The notes beneath the pieces were generated by a model, which saw nothing but the letters and a program-made list of their open reading frames with translations, was not told where the DNA came from and did not search any database. A program made the position numbers and the translations under genes. A stretch of DNA of 64,000 nt from positions 124,001-188,000 of the forward strand of contig CAWIGI010000013.1 of assembly GCA_963835685.1 (NCBI GenBank), written 5' to 3'. The stretch comes from DATAGF01 sp963835685 (GTDB taxonomy: Bacteria > Actinomycetota > Thermoleophilia > Miltoncostaeales > Miltoncostaeaceae). This document shows, one piece after another, positions 26,709-35,780 of this stretch (the first letter of the stretch is position 1; every line of letters begins with the position of its first letter).

Positions 26709-28784
26709 ATGTCCAGCTCCACCTCCCGCGGGGCGTGGCTGGCGACGGCCTGTGCGCTCGTTGCCGTGCTCGCCCTGATCGTTCCTTCGCGTGCCGATTC
26801 GGAGGCCGCCGCGTCGGTCCCGAGACCGGTCCAGGCCGGCTACCTCGACGCGGGGATCCAGCACACGTGCGCGATCCTGGCCGACCGGACGCTCCGCTGC
26901 TGGGGCGAGGGGCTCGCCGGCCGCCTGGGCTACGGCTCCGACGCCGACATCCTCCCGGCCGTCGCCGCCCCGCCGGTCGACCTGGGCGGCGGGCGAACGG
27001 CGCGGGCCATCGCCGCCGGCGACTTCCACACCTGCGCGATCCTCGACGACCGGTCGGTGAAGTGCTGGGGCTTCGGCGCGAACGGCCGCCTCGGCCTGGG
27101 GCACACGGCGAACGTGAGCCTCCCCTCCGCGGTGCCGCCGGTCAACCTCGGGGCCGGCCGGGGCGCGGTCGCGATCACCGCCGGCGCGTCGCACACGTGC
27201 GCCATCCTCGACACCGGCGACGTCCGCTGCTGGGGCAACGGCGGGCAGGGACGCCTCGGCTACGGTCACACGCTCTCCGTCGGCGACGACGAGACGCCGG
27301 GCGCCGTGGCGCCCGTGAACCTCGGAGGGCGCGCGGCGCGGGCCATCGCCGCCGGCGACTTCCACACCTGCGCGGTCCTCGACGACGGCTCGATGCGGTG
27401 CTGGGGCTTCGGCACCAGCGGCCAGCTCGGCACGGGGGCCACCGCCGACGTCGGCGACAACGAGCCCGCGGCCGCGGGCGTCGTCGCGCTGCCGGCGGGG
27501 CGTGCCGCGCGGGCGGTCGCGGGCGGCGCCGGGCACACGTGCGCGGTGCTCGACAATGGCACCGTGAGCTGCTGGGGGTTCGGCGCGAACGGCCGCCTCG
27601 GCTACGGCAACACGACGCAGCGCACGACGCCCGGCGGGCCCGTCGCGCTGGGAGCCGGGCGCACCGCCGCGGCCATCGCCGCCGGCGACGCCCACACCTG
27701 CGCGGTCCTCGACACCGGCGCGGTCCGCTGCTGGGGCTTCGGCGGGCAGGGGCGCCTGGGCTACCCGGGCGACGACGCGGTCGGGGACGACGAGGCGCCG
27801 GCCGCCGCGGGCCCGGTCAACGTCGGCGCCGGCCGTACGGCCCGCGCCCTCACCATCGGCGGGGCGCCGACCCCCGCGACGCCCCCCGCGCCGGACGAGG
27901 GCACCGGCTACACGTGCGCCCTGCTCGACGACGGCACCCTCCGCTGCTGGGGCTACGGCGTGAACGGCCGGCTCGGCTACGGCGACGAGCAGCAGGTCGG
28001 CGGCGCGGGCCACCCCTCGCCGGCGGCCAAGGGGCCGGTGCCGCTCGGGGCGATGGCCGGCTCCCTGGCGGACGTCTCCGTGGGCCTCGCCGCGAGCGCC
28101 TCCCAGGTCGCGCTCGGCGGCATCGCCGGCCTGGCCGTGACGGTGAGGAACGCGGGCCCCGACCCGGCGGCCGTGGCCCTGAGCATGCCGCCCACCGGAC
28201 TCGCCTACACGGCGGCGGCGCCGACCCAGGGCGGCTTCGACGGGGCCTCCGGGCGCTGGGAGGTCGGCGCGCTCGGCCCCGGCGCGTCCGCATCGGCGCA
28301 GCTGTCGGTGCGGGCCGCCGCGGCGGGCACGCACACGATCGCGGCGCACGTGGCGGCGACGAGCATCCCGGACCGCGCGAACGAGGACGACCGCGCGGCG
28401 GTCGTCATCGCGGTGCCGGGGCCCCCGATCGCCAGGGCGCAGAGGACGCTCCCGCGCGGCCTGGGCCTGAAGGTGGTCCGCTCCCCGCGCAGGGGCGCGG
28501 CGAGGAAGCTGACGGTCAGCGGCGTCCTGAGGCTCCCGAGCGCCCGGCCGCCGCTGCGGTGCGCGGGCCGGGTCCACGTGCGCGCGCTCGTGGGCAAGCG
28601 CGTCGTCGCCTCGACCCGGGCCCCCCTGCGCCGGAGGGCGGGCGCGTGCCGCTACTCGGCGGTCCTGCGGCCCAGGGCATCGAAGCTCCGCGGCGCGAAG
28701 GTCGTGACGGTGACGGCCCGCTTCCTGGGCAACGCCCAGCTGCGCCCGCGGGCCGGGCGCGCGACGAAGATCCGGATCCGCTAA
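26709..28784 (+). CDS. Secreted RCC1-repeat protein with DUF11-like and Ig-like C-terminal domains
   Basis: A 691-residue secreted protein with a signal peptide (LATACALVAVLALIVPSRA). Seven RCC1-type blades cover residues about 45-445. Each has HTCA-x-L and CWG about ten residues apart (HTCAILDDRSVKCWGFG and so on), so each blade holds a Cys pair likely to form a disulfide outside the cell. A DUF11-type domain (VSVGLAASASQVALGG, VTVRNAGPDPAAV) follows, then a basic beta-sandwich tail. A seven-bladed propeller that binds a surface or protein partner is inferred. The 59-bp repeats begin at its stop codon. Confidence 0.8.
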   Translation: MSSSTSRGAWLATACALVAVLALIVPSRADSEAAASVPRPVQAGYLDAGIQHTCAILADRTLRCWGEGLAGRLGYGSDADILPAVAAPPVDLGGGRTARAIAAGDFHTCAILDDRSVKCWGFGANGRLGLGHTANVSLPSAVPPVNLGAGRGAVAITAGASHTCAILDTGDVRCWGNGGQGRLGYGHTLSVGDDETPGAVAPVNLGGRAARAIAAGDFHTCAVLDDGSMRCWGFGTSGQLGTGATADVGDNEPAAAGVVALPAGRAARAVAGGAGHTCAVLDNGTVSCWGFGANGRLGYGNTTQRTTPGGPVALGAGRTAAAIAAGDAHTCAVLDTGAVRCWGFGGQGRLGYPGDDAVGDDEAPAAAGPVNVGAGRTARALTIGGAPTPATPPAPDEGTGYTCALLDDGTLRCWGYGVNGRLGYGDEQQVGGAGHPSPAAKGPVPLGAMAGSLADVSVGLAASASQVALGGIAGLAVTVRNAGPDPAAVALSMPPTGLAYTAAAPTQGGFDGASGRWEVGALGPGASASAQLSVRAAAAGTHTIAAHVAATSIPDRANEDDRAAVVIAVPGPPIARAQRTLPRGLGLKVVRSPRRGAARKLTVSGVLRLPSARPPLRCAGRVHVRALVGKRVVASTRAPLRRRAGACRYSAVLRPRASKLRGAKVVTVTARFLGNAQLRPRAGRATKIRIR

Positions 28785-28957
28785 GCCCCTCGGACGGCGC
28801 GCCCCGCCGTCAGGCGGAGCCGGGAGAGGGGCGTATGGTCTCGGCCCCTCGGACGGCGCGCCCCGCCATCAGGCGGAGCCGGGAGAGGGGCGTATGGTCT
28901 CGGCCCCTCGGACGGCGCGCCCCGCCGTCAGGCGGAGCCGGGAGAGGGGCCTATGAG
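28785..28957. repeat. Three tandem copies of a 59-bp intergenic repeat
   Basis: Units start at 28785, 28844 and 28903, with a period of exactly 59 bases. Units 1 and 2 differ by one base (G/A in the middle); unit 3 diverges after about 54 bases. Each unit opens with GCCCCTC and has GAGGGGC about 37 bases later, and holds an inner GACGGCG-CGCCC-CGCCGTC stem, so each can fold as a nested hairpin. A fourth copy lies at 57907. The array fills the gap between the convergent RCC1 and HtrA genes and may terminate both. Confidence 0.9.
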
Positions 28958-28960
28958 GGT

Positions 28961-30188
28961 CTACGGCTCGGGGGTCGTCGCGACGCCGACGTCGGCCGGG
29001 CGGTCGGCGAGCGTCATCTGCACATCGACGCGGGCGCCGTCGCGGAGGACCGTGAGCGTCAGCGCGTCCCCCACCGCCCGCGAGGACACGGCGAGGCTCA
29101 CGTCGGCCATGTCGCTCACCTCGCGCCCGTCGACGGCGACGATCAGGTCGCCTCCGCGGGGCACGTCGGCGTCGTCGGGGGTCGTGGCCGGCCGCAGGGC
29201 CGCGTCCGCGGCCGGGCCGCGCTCGTCGACGCTCACGACGGCCACGCCGCGCACGTCCGGCGCGCCCAGGGCCTCGGCGATCTCGGGCGTGATCTGCCGC
29301 CCGGTGATGCCGAGCCACGCGTGCCGGGGGGCCCCGGTCGCGATGATCGAGTCGGCGACCGGGCGGATGGTGTCGATCGGGACCGCGAAGCCGATGCCGT
29401 CGTTGCCGCCGCTCTCGCTGGCGATCTGGGAGTTGATGCCGATCACGCGGCCGGATCCGTCGAGGAGCGGGCCTCCGGAGTTGCCCTGGTTGATCGCCGC
29501 GTCGGTCTGGATGACGTTCTGGATCTCGAAGTCGTTGGGCGCGAAGATGATGCGCTTCAGCGCCGAGACGATGCCGGTGGTGGCGGTCCGCTCGAGGCCG
29601 AAGGGGTTGCCGATCGCGATCACCGGGTCGCCCACGGTCAGGCCGGCGCTGCGGCCGAGGGGCAGGGGCCGCACGCCGTCCGGGACCTCCTCCGCGCGCA
29701 GGACCGCGAGATCCATGCTCGCGTCCCGGCCGAGCACCTCGGCCGGGCTCTCGGTGCCGTCGTCGAAGGTCACCGCCACCCGGCTCTCCTCGCCGATGAC
29801 GTGGGCGTTGGTGAGGATGCGCCCGCGCCGGTCGACGAGGAATCCGGAGCCCGAGGCGCCCGCCCGCCCCCTCCTCGCCGGCCGTCACCTTCACGACGGC
29901 GGGCGAGCTCCTCGCGACGACGGCCTGGACGCCGCCGCGGCCGCGGGGCGCCACGTCGGCGGACTCGGCCGCGGCGGCCCGCGCCGCGGGCAGGGGCGCG
30001 GTGTCGCGCTGGATCACCGTCGTCGTGTCACCGCCGAGGTTGCCGGTGAGGGCGACGACCGCCAGCGCCGCCGCCGCGCCGACGGCGGCGGGGACGAGCG
30101 CCGTGGCCAGCCGGCGGGCCGGCCCGCGGCGCGGCTTGGGCGGGGGCGGGTCGAACGGGCTCGACCCCCGAGGTCCGTACCCGGGCAC
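28961..30188 (-). CDS. HtrA/DegP-like membrane-anchored serine protease with PDZ domain, frameshifted near 29862
   Basis: About 408 residues. The cytoplasmic N-terminus is Pro-rich (GSSPFDPPPPKPRRG), then one anchor (LVPAAVGAAAALAVVALTG), then a trypsin-like domain: His in ILTNAHVIG, Asp in MDLAVLRAE and Ser in INQGNSGGPLLDG. A PDZ domain follows (HAWLGITGRQITPEIAEALG, GDLIVAVDGREVSDMADV). An extra base at about 29862 separates the anchor part from the protease. It degrades or refolds damaged envelope proteins. Start is GTG 30188. It is divergent from a two-component pair with a 95-base gap, a common arrangement for envelope-stress control. Confidence 0.88.
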
Positions 30189-30283
30189 CCGCTCAGGGTA
30201 GCGCCCGCTCTTTAAGGCTCCGCGAAGGCCGCGGGACGCCCGCACGGGCGCCGCTACCATGCGTCGGAAGCCGGAGGGGAGCC

Positions 30284-30982
30284 TTGTCCGACAGCATCCT
30301 CGTCGTCGAGGACGAGCGATCGATCCGCACGATCGTCGAGTACGCGCTTCGCGACGCGGGCTTCCGCGTGCTCACCGCCGCGAGGGGCGACGACGCGCTC
30401 GACGTCGTGGCCAGCGAGCCCGTCGACCTGGTCGTGCTGGACATCATGCTCCCCGGCCTCGACGGCCTCGAGGTGTGCAAGCGCATCCGGGCCGAGCGCA
30501 GCATCCCGATCATCATGCTGTCGGCCCGGGGGGAGGAGCTCGACAAGGTCCTCGGGCTCGAGCTGGGCGCCGACGACTACGTCACCAAGCCGTTCTCCCC
30601 GCGCGAGCTGGTGTCGCGCGTCAAGGCCAACCTGAGGCGCGCGCGCCTCGAGCCGGACCGCACGGCGCCGCTGCGCGCGGGCGACCTCGAGATCGACGCG
30701 ACCGCGCGCACGGTGCGGCGCGGCGACGAGGAGATCGCCCTCACCTACTCCGAGTTCGAGATCCTCCACAAGCTGGCCGGCTCGCCCCGCCGCGTGTTCA
30801 CGCGCGAGGAGCTGATGAACCACCTGTGGAAGGGCAACTTCTACGGCGACCTGCGCAGCGTCAACGTGCACGTGCGCCACCTGCGCCAGAAGGTCGAGGT
30901 GGAGCCGTCCGAGCCCGTGCTGATCCGGACCGTGCGCGGCGTCGGCTACGCGTTCGGCGGAGAGGACGGGCGGGCGCCGTGA
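30284..30982 (+). CDS. OmpR/PhoB-family response regulator
   Basis: A 232-residue regulator. The receiver has the acidic pocket VVEDE, phospho-acceptor Asp53 in VVLDIMLPG, Thr/Ser in MLSARG, and Lys in YVTKPFSP. The winged-helix DNA-binding domain covers about 135-228 (EIALTYSEFEILHKLAGSP, RSVNVHVRHLRQKVE, IRTVRGVGYAF). The start is TTG 30284 with GGAGGGGA just before it, and an upstream ATG is out of frame. It overlaps the sensor kinase by GTGA and may control the divergent HtrA gene. Confidence 0.92.
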   Translation: MSDSILVVEDERSIRTIVEYALRDAGFRVLTAARGDDALDVVASEPVDLVVLDIMLPGLDGLEVCKRIRAERSIPIIMLSARGEELDKVLGLELGADDYVTKPFSPRELVSRVKANLRRARLEPDRTAPLRAGDLEIDATARTVRRGDEEIALTYSEFEILHKLAGSPRRVFTREELMNHLWKGNFYGDLRSVNVHVRHLRQKVEVEPSEPVLIRTVRGVGYAFGGEDGRAP

Positions 30983-32793
30983 AGACCCGGCGCGCCCTCG
31001 GCCTGCAGGGCTGGCTGGTGGCGGCGCTCCTCGCGGTGGGGCTCGCCGCGAGCCTGGCGGTCCTGCTGGTGGTGCTGCCGACGCTCGAGTCGAGCGTGCA
31101 GACCGACCGCGCCAAGCGCGAGGCGCAGGAGCTCCGGACCCAGCTCCGGCGCATCGGGCAGGACGGCCTCCCGTTCGGCGCCGGCCCCCGGGACGCCCAG
31201 ATCCTCGCGGACGACCTCGCGGAGACGCTCGCCGGCGAGGTGGCGATCCAGTACTCCTCCGCGGTTGACGTGTTCCAGGAGGCGCGCATCAGCGTGACCG
31301 CTCCCCAGCAGCCCGCGTACCTCGGCCGGCTCGTCCGCGGGATCCCGATGGAGCCCACGGTCCTCGGCGACGGCGATGCCGTCGCGGCCGCGGCGCCCCT
31401 GCGCGTCGGCGGCGGCCAGTCCGACGGCTGGATCGTCGCCGCGCGGCCGCTCAGCGGCGTCGCGCCGGAGCTCGCCATCGTGCGGCGGCGCGTGATCATC
31501 GCGATGATCGTGGTGCTCGGCCTGGCGGCGCTCGCGGGCATCGCGCTCGCGCGGGTCCTGGGGGGGCGCATCCGCCGGCTGGCGTCCACGGCGGCCACCC
31601 TCGCGGGCGGCGACCTGTCGGCCCGGGCGTCCGACGTCGGGGTCGCGCCCGAGGAGCTCCAGGTGCTGCGGCGCAGCATCAACGGGATGGCGGAGCGCTT
31701 GGAGTCGCTCGTCGGCGCCATCACGAGCGAGCGCGACCGCGACCGCGCGATGATCGGATCGCTCGCCGAGGGCGTCCTCACCGTCGCCCCGGACGGGACC
31801 GTCACGGTCGCCAACGACGCGGCGAGCCGCTACCTCGGCCTGCCCGGGGACGCCGGGCCGGCGCGGCTCGACGCCCTGCCGGCCCCGATCATCGACGCCG
31901 TCCTGGCGGCCCGCGCGGACGAGGCCTCCGAGGCCCGACCGCGCCAGGTGACCCTCCCCGACGGCGTCGAGCTGGAGCTCGCCGTCTCACGGCTCGGCGA
32001 GGGCCCGCACGCCGGGACCGTCATCACCCTGCGCGACGTCACGGCCCAGCGCCGGCTCGAGCGCGCGCGCCGCGATCTGGTGGCCAACGTGTCGCACGAG
32101 CTGAAGACGCCCATCGCGGCGCTGAAGGGGTTCCTCGAGCTCCTGGAGGGCGACGGCGTCAGCGAGCGCCACCGGCGCGAGTTCCTCGCCGCGATGAGCC
32201 AGGAGACCTCGCGCCTGGAGCGGCTGGTGGAGGAGCAGCTGCAGCTCGCGCGGCTCGACGCCGGCGCCCTGCGCCTGGACCGGGAGGAGGTCGACCTCGG
32301 GCAGCTGGCCACGGAGGTCGTCGCCCCGCGGGTCCCGCTCGCCGCGCGCGAGGGGGTCGAGCTGAGCGCCCGGCCGAGCCCCGGCGAGCCGGTCATGGTG
32401 GACGCCGACCCCGCGCGGATCGAGCAGATCCTCCTGATCCTCCTCGACAACGCCCTGCGCCACACGCCGCCCGGCGGGGCCGTCGAGGTCGCGGTGGCCC
32501 GCGACGGCGACGAGGCCTCGGTCGCGGTGCGCGACACCGGCGAGGGTATCCCACCCGACTCGCAGGCGTTCGTCTTCGACCGCTTCTACCGCGGCGACGT
32601 CTCGCGCGAGGGCCGCAGCGCGGGCCTGGGGCTCGCCATCGCGCGCGGCCTCGCCGCCGCGCACCAGGGCGGCATCGAGCTGCAGTCGGCCGTCGGGGAG
32701 GGGAGCACCTTCACCCTGCGGCTGCCCCTGCGCGCGGCGACCCCGCCGCCCGGGCCGGCGGCGCCGGACCTCTCGCGCGCCGCGCCGGGGTAG
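30979..32793 (+). CDS. PhoR-type sensor histidine kinase
   Basis: A 604-residue kinase. Helix 1 (about 12-34) and helix 2 (about 172-195) bracket an extracytoplasmic sensor of about 135 residues. A HAMP domain follows (RIRRLASTAATLAGGDLSAR), then a PAS domain (GSLAEGVLTVAPDGTVTVAN), the dimerisation domain with phospho-His373 in NVSHELKTPIAALKG, and an ATPase with LLDNALRHTP (N box), VRDTGEGIP (G1) and GLGLAIARG (G2). It phosphorylates the regulator encoded just upstream. The signal it senses is unknown; cell-envelope or phosphate state is typical of PhoR-like kinases. Confidence 0.92.
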   Translation: MKTRRALGLQGWLVAALLAVGLAASLAVLLVVLPTLESSVQTDRAKREAQELRTQLRRIGQDGLPFGAGPRDAQILADDLAETLAGEVAIQYSSAVDVFQEARISVTAPQQPAYLGRLVRGIPMEPTVLGDGDAVAAAAPLRVGGGQSDGWIVAARPLSGVAPELAIVRRRVIIAMIVVLGLAALAGIALARVLGGRIRRLASTAATLAGGDLSARASDVGVAPEELQVLRRSINGMAERLESLVGAITSERDRDRAMIGSLAEGVLTVAPDGTVTVANDAASRYLGLPGDAGPARLDALPAPIIDAVLAARADEASEARPRQVTLPDGVELELAVSRLGEGPHAGTVITLRDVTAQRRLERARRDLVANVSHELKTPIAALKGFLELLEGDGVSERHRREFLAAMSQETSRLERLVEEQLQLARLDAGALRLDREEVDLGQLATEVVAPRVPLAAREGVELSARPSPGEPVMVDADPARIEQILLILLDNALRHTPPGGAVEVAVARDGDEASVAVRDTGEGIPPDSQAFVFDRFYRGDVSREGRSAGLGLAIARGLAAAHQGGIELQSAVGEGSTFTLRLPLRAATPPPGPAAPDLSRAAPG

Positions 32794-32803
32794 CGTTCGG
32801 CCG

Positions 32804-33664
32804 GTGACGGCCGGCCCACCGACCGCGCTCGTGACCGGCGCCGGGCGCGGGATCGGCCGCGCCTGCGCGCTCGCGTTCCGGCAGGAGGGCTGGCGCGCGG
32901 TCGCGGGCGTCCGGGACGTCGCGGCCGCGGCGGACGCCTACGCCGGCACCGGCGTGCACGTGACGGGCCTGGACGTGGCGGACGCCGAGTCGGTCGAGCA
33001 GGGCGTCGCGGACGCGGAGCGCCACGCCGGGCGGGCGCTCGCCTGCCTGGTGATCAACGCCGCGTACGGGGTGCTCGGGGCGGTCGAGGAGGCGGACCTC
33101 GACGAGGTGCGGGCGATGTTCGAGACCAACCTGTTCGGCGCGGCGGAGGTGCTGCAGCGCGTCGTGCCCGGCATGCGCGAGGCCGGCGGGGGGGCGGTCG
33201 TGTTCGTCTCCTCCATCGGCGCGCGCATCTCCCATCCGCTGCTCGGGATGTACCACGCGAGCAAGTACGCGCTGACCGCGATCGCCGAGGCGCTGGCGAT
33301 CGAGGGCCGCCCCTTCGGCATCCGGGTGTCGACGGTCGAGCCGGGGATGGTGGACACCGGCTTCTCCCGGGCGGTCCGGCCGACCGGCGCGGCCGCCCGC
33401 GGCGAGGGGCCCTACGCCCCCCTCCGGGAGGATCTGCGGAGCAGCTTCGCCGCCTGGCGGCGCACCCACGAGATCGGCCCCGACGTCGTGGCCAGGGCGG
33501 TGGTGGAGGCCGCCCTCGACCCCGATCCGCCGTTCCGGATCACCGTCGGCGACGACGCGCGAATGCTCGGGGCCATGCGCGAGGGCACACCCGACGACCG
33601 CGCTTTCCACGACGGGCTCCTGGAGTTCCTGGACCTCGACTGGCGAGCGCGACCGCCGCCGTGA
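32804..33664 (+). CDS. Short-chain dehydrogenase/reductase
   Basis: A 286-residue classical SDR. The cofactor site is TGAGRGIG, followed by LDVADAESV and INAAYG (the Asn-Ala-Ala motif with Tyr in place of Gly). The catalytic Ser is in VVFVSSIGA and the YxxxK is in YHASKYALTAI. VEPGMVDTGF follows. The acidic-free loop after beta-2 (GVRD) suggests NADP(H). The substrate is unknown. It overlaps the glycerate kinase gene by GTGA. Confidence 0.87.
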   Translation: MTAGPPTALVTGAGRGIGRACALAFRQEGWRAVAGVRDVAAAADAYAGTGVHVTGLDVADAESVEQGVADAERHAGRALACLVINAAYGVLGAVEEADLDEVRAMFETNLFGAAEVLQRVVPGMREAGGGAVVFVSSIGARISHPLLGMYHASKYALTAIAEALAIEGRPFGIRVSTVEPGMVDTGFSRAVRPTGAAARGEGPYAPLREDLRSSFAAWRRTHEIGPDVVARAVVEAALDPDPPFRITVGDDARMLGAMREGTPDDRAFHDGLLEFLDLDWRARPPP

Positions 33665-34815
33665 GCGCTCTGCGGGGGCCGGTGGTCGTCGCGCCGGCGC
33701 CCTTCAAGGGCGCGCTGTCGGCCGCCGCCGCCGCCCGGGCCATCGCCGCGGGGCTGCGGCTGGCCGTGCCTGGGGCCGAGATGCGCGCCGTGCCCGTCGC
33801 CGACGGCGGCGAGGGCACCCTCGACGCGCTGGTCGCGGCGGCCGGCGGGCGCCGCCGCCCCGTGATGGTGTCCGACCCCCTCGGCCGCCCGGTCGAGGCG
33901 GCGGTCGGCGAGCTGCCCGGGGGCGGCGCCGTCGTCGAGCTCGCCCTCGCCTCCGGCTACGAGCGCCTGACCCCCGAGGAGCGCGATCCGGAGGCGACCT
34001 CGACCTACGGCACCGGCGAGCTGATCCGCGCGGCGCTCGACCTCGGTGCGCGGCGGATCCTCGTCGGGCTGGGCGGCAGCGCCACCACCGACGGCGGGCT
34101 CGGCCTCGCCGCGGCGCTGGGGGTGCGCGCGCTCGACGCCGCCGGGCGGGAGCTCCCGGGACGCGGCGCGGACATGGCGCGCGTCGCGCGCATCGACCTC
34201 GCCGGGCGCGACCCGCGGCTCGCCGAGGCCGAGATCCGCGTGGCCTTCGACGCCGACGTGCCCTTCCACGGGCGGGACGGGGCCGCGCGGGTCTTCGGTC
34301 CCCAGAAGGGGGCCGGCCCGGAGGCGGTCGAGCGGCTCGAGGCCGGCCTGGCGGGCCTCGCCCGGGTGATCCGGGAGGCCACCGGGGTCGATCTCCAGGG
34401 GGTGCCGGGCGCTGGGGCGGCGGGGGGCGCGGGCGGGGGCCTGGCGGCGCTGCTCGGCGCGACGCTGGAGCCCGGCGCGCCCCTGGTGCTCGAGGCGGTG
34501 CGGCTCGACGAGCGACTGGAGGGCGCGGCGCTCTGCGTGACGGGCGAGGGGCGGCTCGACGCGACCAGCCTCGCCGGGAAGGCGCCGGTGGCGGTCGCGG
34601 CGGCGTGCGGGCGGCGGGGGGTCCCGTGCGTAGCCCTCTGCGGCGAGGTCGGACTCGGGCCGGGGGCGGTCCGGGACGCGGGCTTCGTCGCTGCGCTCCC
34701 GATCGGCCGTGAGCTGCGCCCCCTCCCCGACGAGCTGGCGCGCGCGGAGCAGGACCTCGCGGCGGCCGGCGCCGCCCTCGGGGCGCTCTGGTACCTGCTC
34801 AGCCCCGGAGGCTGA
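33661..34815 (+). CDS. Glycerate kinase (GarK/GlxK family)
   Basis: A 384-residue kinase that phosphorylates D-glycerate with ATP. Family marks are VVVAPAPFKGALSAAAAARA, MRAVPVADGGEGTLDALV, DPLGRPVEA, GLGGSATTDGGLG, FGPQKGAGPEAVERL and VTGEGRLDATSLAGKAPV. Length is normal. It converges on the gpgS gene with a 17-base overlap. Because GpgS uses 3-phosphoglycerate, the pair may serve glucosylglycerate synthesis or recycling, though glycerate kinases of this family usually give 2-phosphoglycerate. That link is inference. Confidence 0.9.
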   Translation: MSALRGPVVVAPAPFKGALSAAAAARAIAAGLRLAVPGAEMRAVPVADGGEGTLDALVAAAGGRRRPVMVSDPLGRPVEAAVGELPGGGAVVELALASGYERLTPEERDPEATSTYGTGELIRAALDLGARRILVGLGGSATTDGGLGLAAALGVRALDAAGRELPGRGADMARVARIDLAGRDPRLAEAEIRVAFDADVPFHGRDGAARVFGPQKGAGPEAVERLEAGLAGLARVIREATGVDLQGVPGAGAAGGAGGGLAALLGATLEPGAPLVLEAVRLDERLEGAALCVTGEGRLDATSLAGKAPVAVAAACGRRGVPCVALCGEVGLGPGAVRDAGFVAALPIGRELRPLPDELARAEQDLAAAGAALGALWYLLSPGG

Positions 34816-35740
34816 GGGCCATCGGCGGGCGCTCCGTCGGGCGCGTGTCGGCCTGCGAGAGCACGAGCCCGTCGGGGCCGGGGACGGGCCGCGCGTAGGG
34901 GCCGGCCGCCGCGACCAGCGCCTCGGGCGCGCGCCCCTCGTCGGCCAGGCGGCGGAGGACGGCCTGGGTGATCGTGGAGGCCATCGCCCCGAGCGCGGCG
35001 GTCGGCTGGTTCGCGTGACTGCGGGCGCCGAGGTCCACCTGGGCGAGCGCCCCTAGGCCGGCGGCGCGGCTGAGGTCGATCAGGAGGCCGAGCTCGACCG
35101 CGTAGCCGCTGAAGAACGGCACCGACGACAGCAGGTCGCGCCGCCCGGCGGCCTCGCCCGAGAGCGGCTGGGCGAACCCGGCCAGGTGGGGGTAGAAGAG
35201 GTTGATCAGCGGCCGGGCGCAGATCTCGGTCACCCGCCCGCCCCCGTCCTCGTCGGCGCCCAGCGCCCGCCGGTAGACGGCCTTCACGTAGCCGACCTCC
35301 GGGTCCTCGACGAGCGGCCCCACGAGCCCGGCCACGAACGCGGGGTCGAAGTCCACGACATCCGCGTCCAGCCAGACGACGACGTCGCCCCGGACCACGG
35401 CGAGGCTCTTCCACATCGCCTCGCCCTTCCCCCGGCCGGGACCGAGCCCGGGGAGCACCTCGTCGTCCTGCACCACGCGCGCCCCGGCCGCCGCCGCGGT
35501 CGCGGCGGTGTCGTCGGCGCTGCGGCTGTCGACCACGACGACCTCGTCGACGAGCGCGGCGCCCTCGACCAGGCGCTCCCGCACCGCGGTCACGATCGGG
35601 CCCACGGTGCCGGCGACGTTCAGCGCCGGCAGGCAGACCGAGATCGAGAGCCCCTGGCGGCGCGCCTCATCGGCGAGGCGCTCGGGGTCGTAGTCCGCGC
35701 CCCGGTACGTGCGCCGCCTGAGCCACTCGTCGCGGTCCAC
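34799..35740 (-). CDS. gpgS: Glucosyl-3-phosphoglycerate synthase
   Basis: A 313-residue retaining GT-A enzyme (GT81). It transfers glucose from a nucleotide sugar to 3-phosphoglycerate, the first step to glucosylglycerate and, in mycobacteria, to methylglucose lipopolysaccharide. Marks are LSISVCLPALNVAGTVGPIV, VDSRSADDTAA, GRGKGEAMWKSL, the metal site VVWLDADVVDFD and FFSGYAVELGLLIDL. I start at GTG 35740 (DRDEWLRRRTYRGADYDPERL), because the longer frame runs across the start of the divergent rfbA-like gene. Confidence 0.9.
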   Translation of the reverse strand: MDRDEWLRRRTYRGADYDPERLADEARRQGLSISVCLPALNVAGTVGPIVTAVRERLVEGAALVDEVVVVDSRSADDTAATAAAAGARVVQDDEVLPGLGPGRGKGEAMWKSLAVVRGDVVVWLDADVVDFDPAFVAGLVGPLVEDPEVGYVKAVYRRALGADEDGGGRVTEICARPLINLFYPHLAGFAQPLSGEAAGRRDLLSSVPFFSGYAVELGLLIDLSRAAGLGALAQVDLGARSHANQPTAALGAMASTITQAVLRRLADEGRAPEALVAAAGPYARPVPGPDGLVLSQADTRPTERPPMALSLRG

Positions 35741-35780
35741 GCGGCGGATGGTCGCACAGCGCGGTGGTACCCTGGCCCGC

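Noticed and set aside
26639..26722. A 28-residue longer N-terminus for the GNAT protein
   Set aside because: It would overlap the start of the divergent RCC1 gene, and the domain begins just after GTG 26638.
25407..28577. A 1056-residue open frame on the minus strand
   Set aside because: It lies across pdhA, the GNAT gene and the RCC1 gene in other frames, is full of Arg/Pro/Gly and has no motif; long antisense frames are expected at this GC content.
28785..28957. Three 59-bp units as a CRISPR array
   Set aside because: The units are contiguous without unique spacers, and no cas gene is in the window.
26669..30049. A 1126-residue plus-strand frame
   Set aside because: It is the shifted reading of the RCC1 gene continuing through the 59-bp repeats and antisense to the protease gene; only the RCC1 frame has repeats and a signal peptide.
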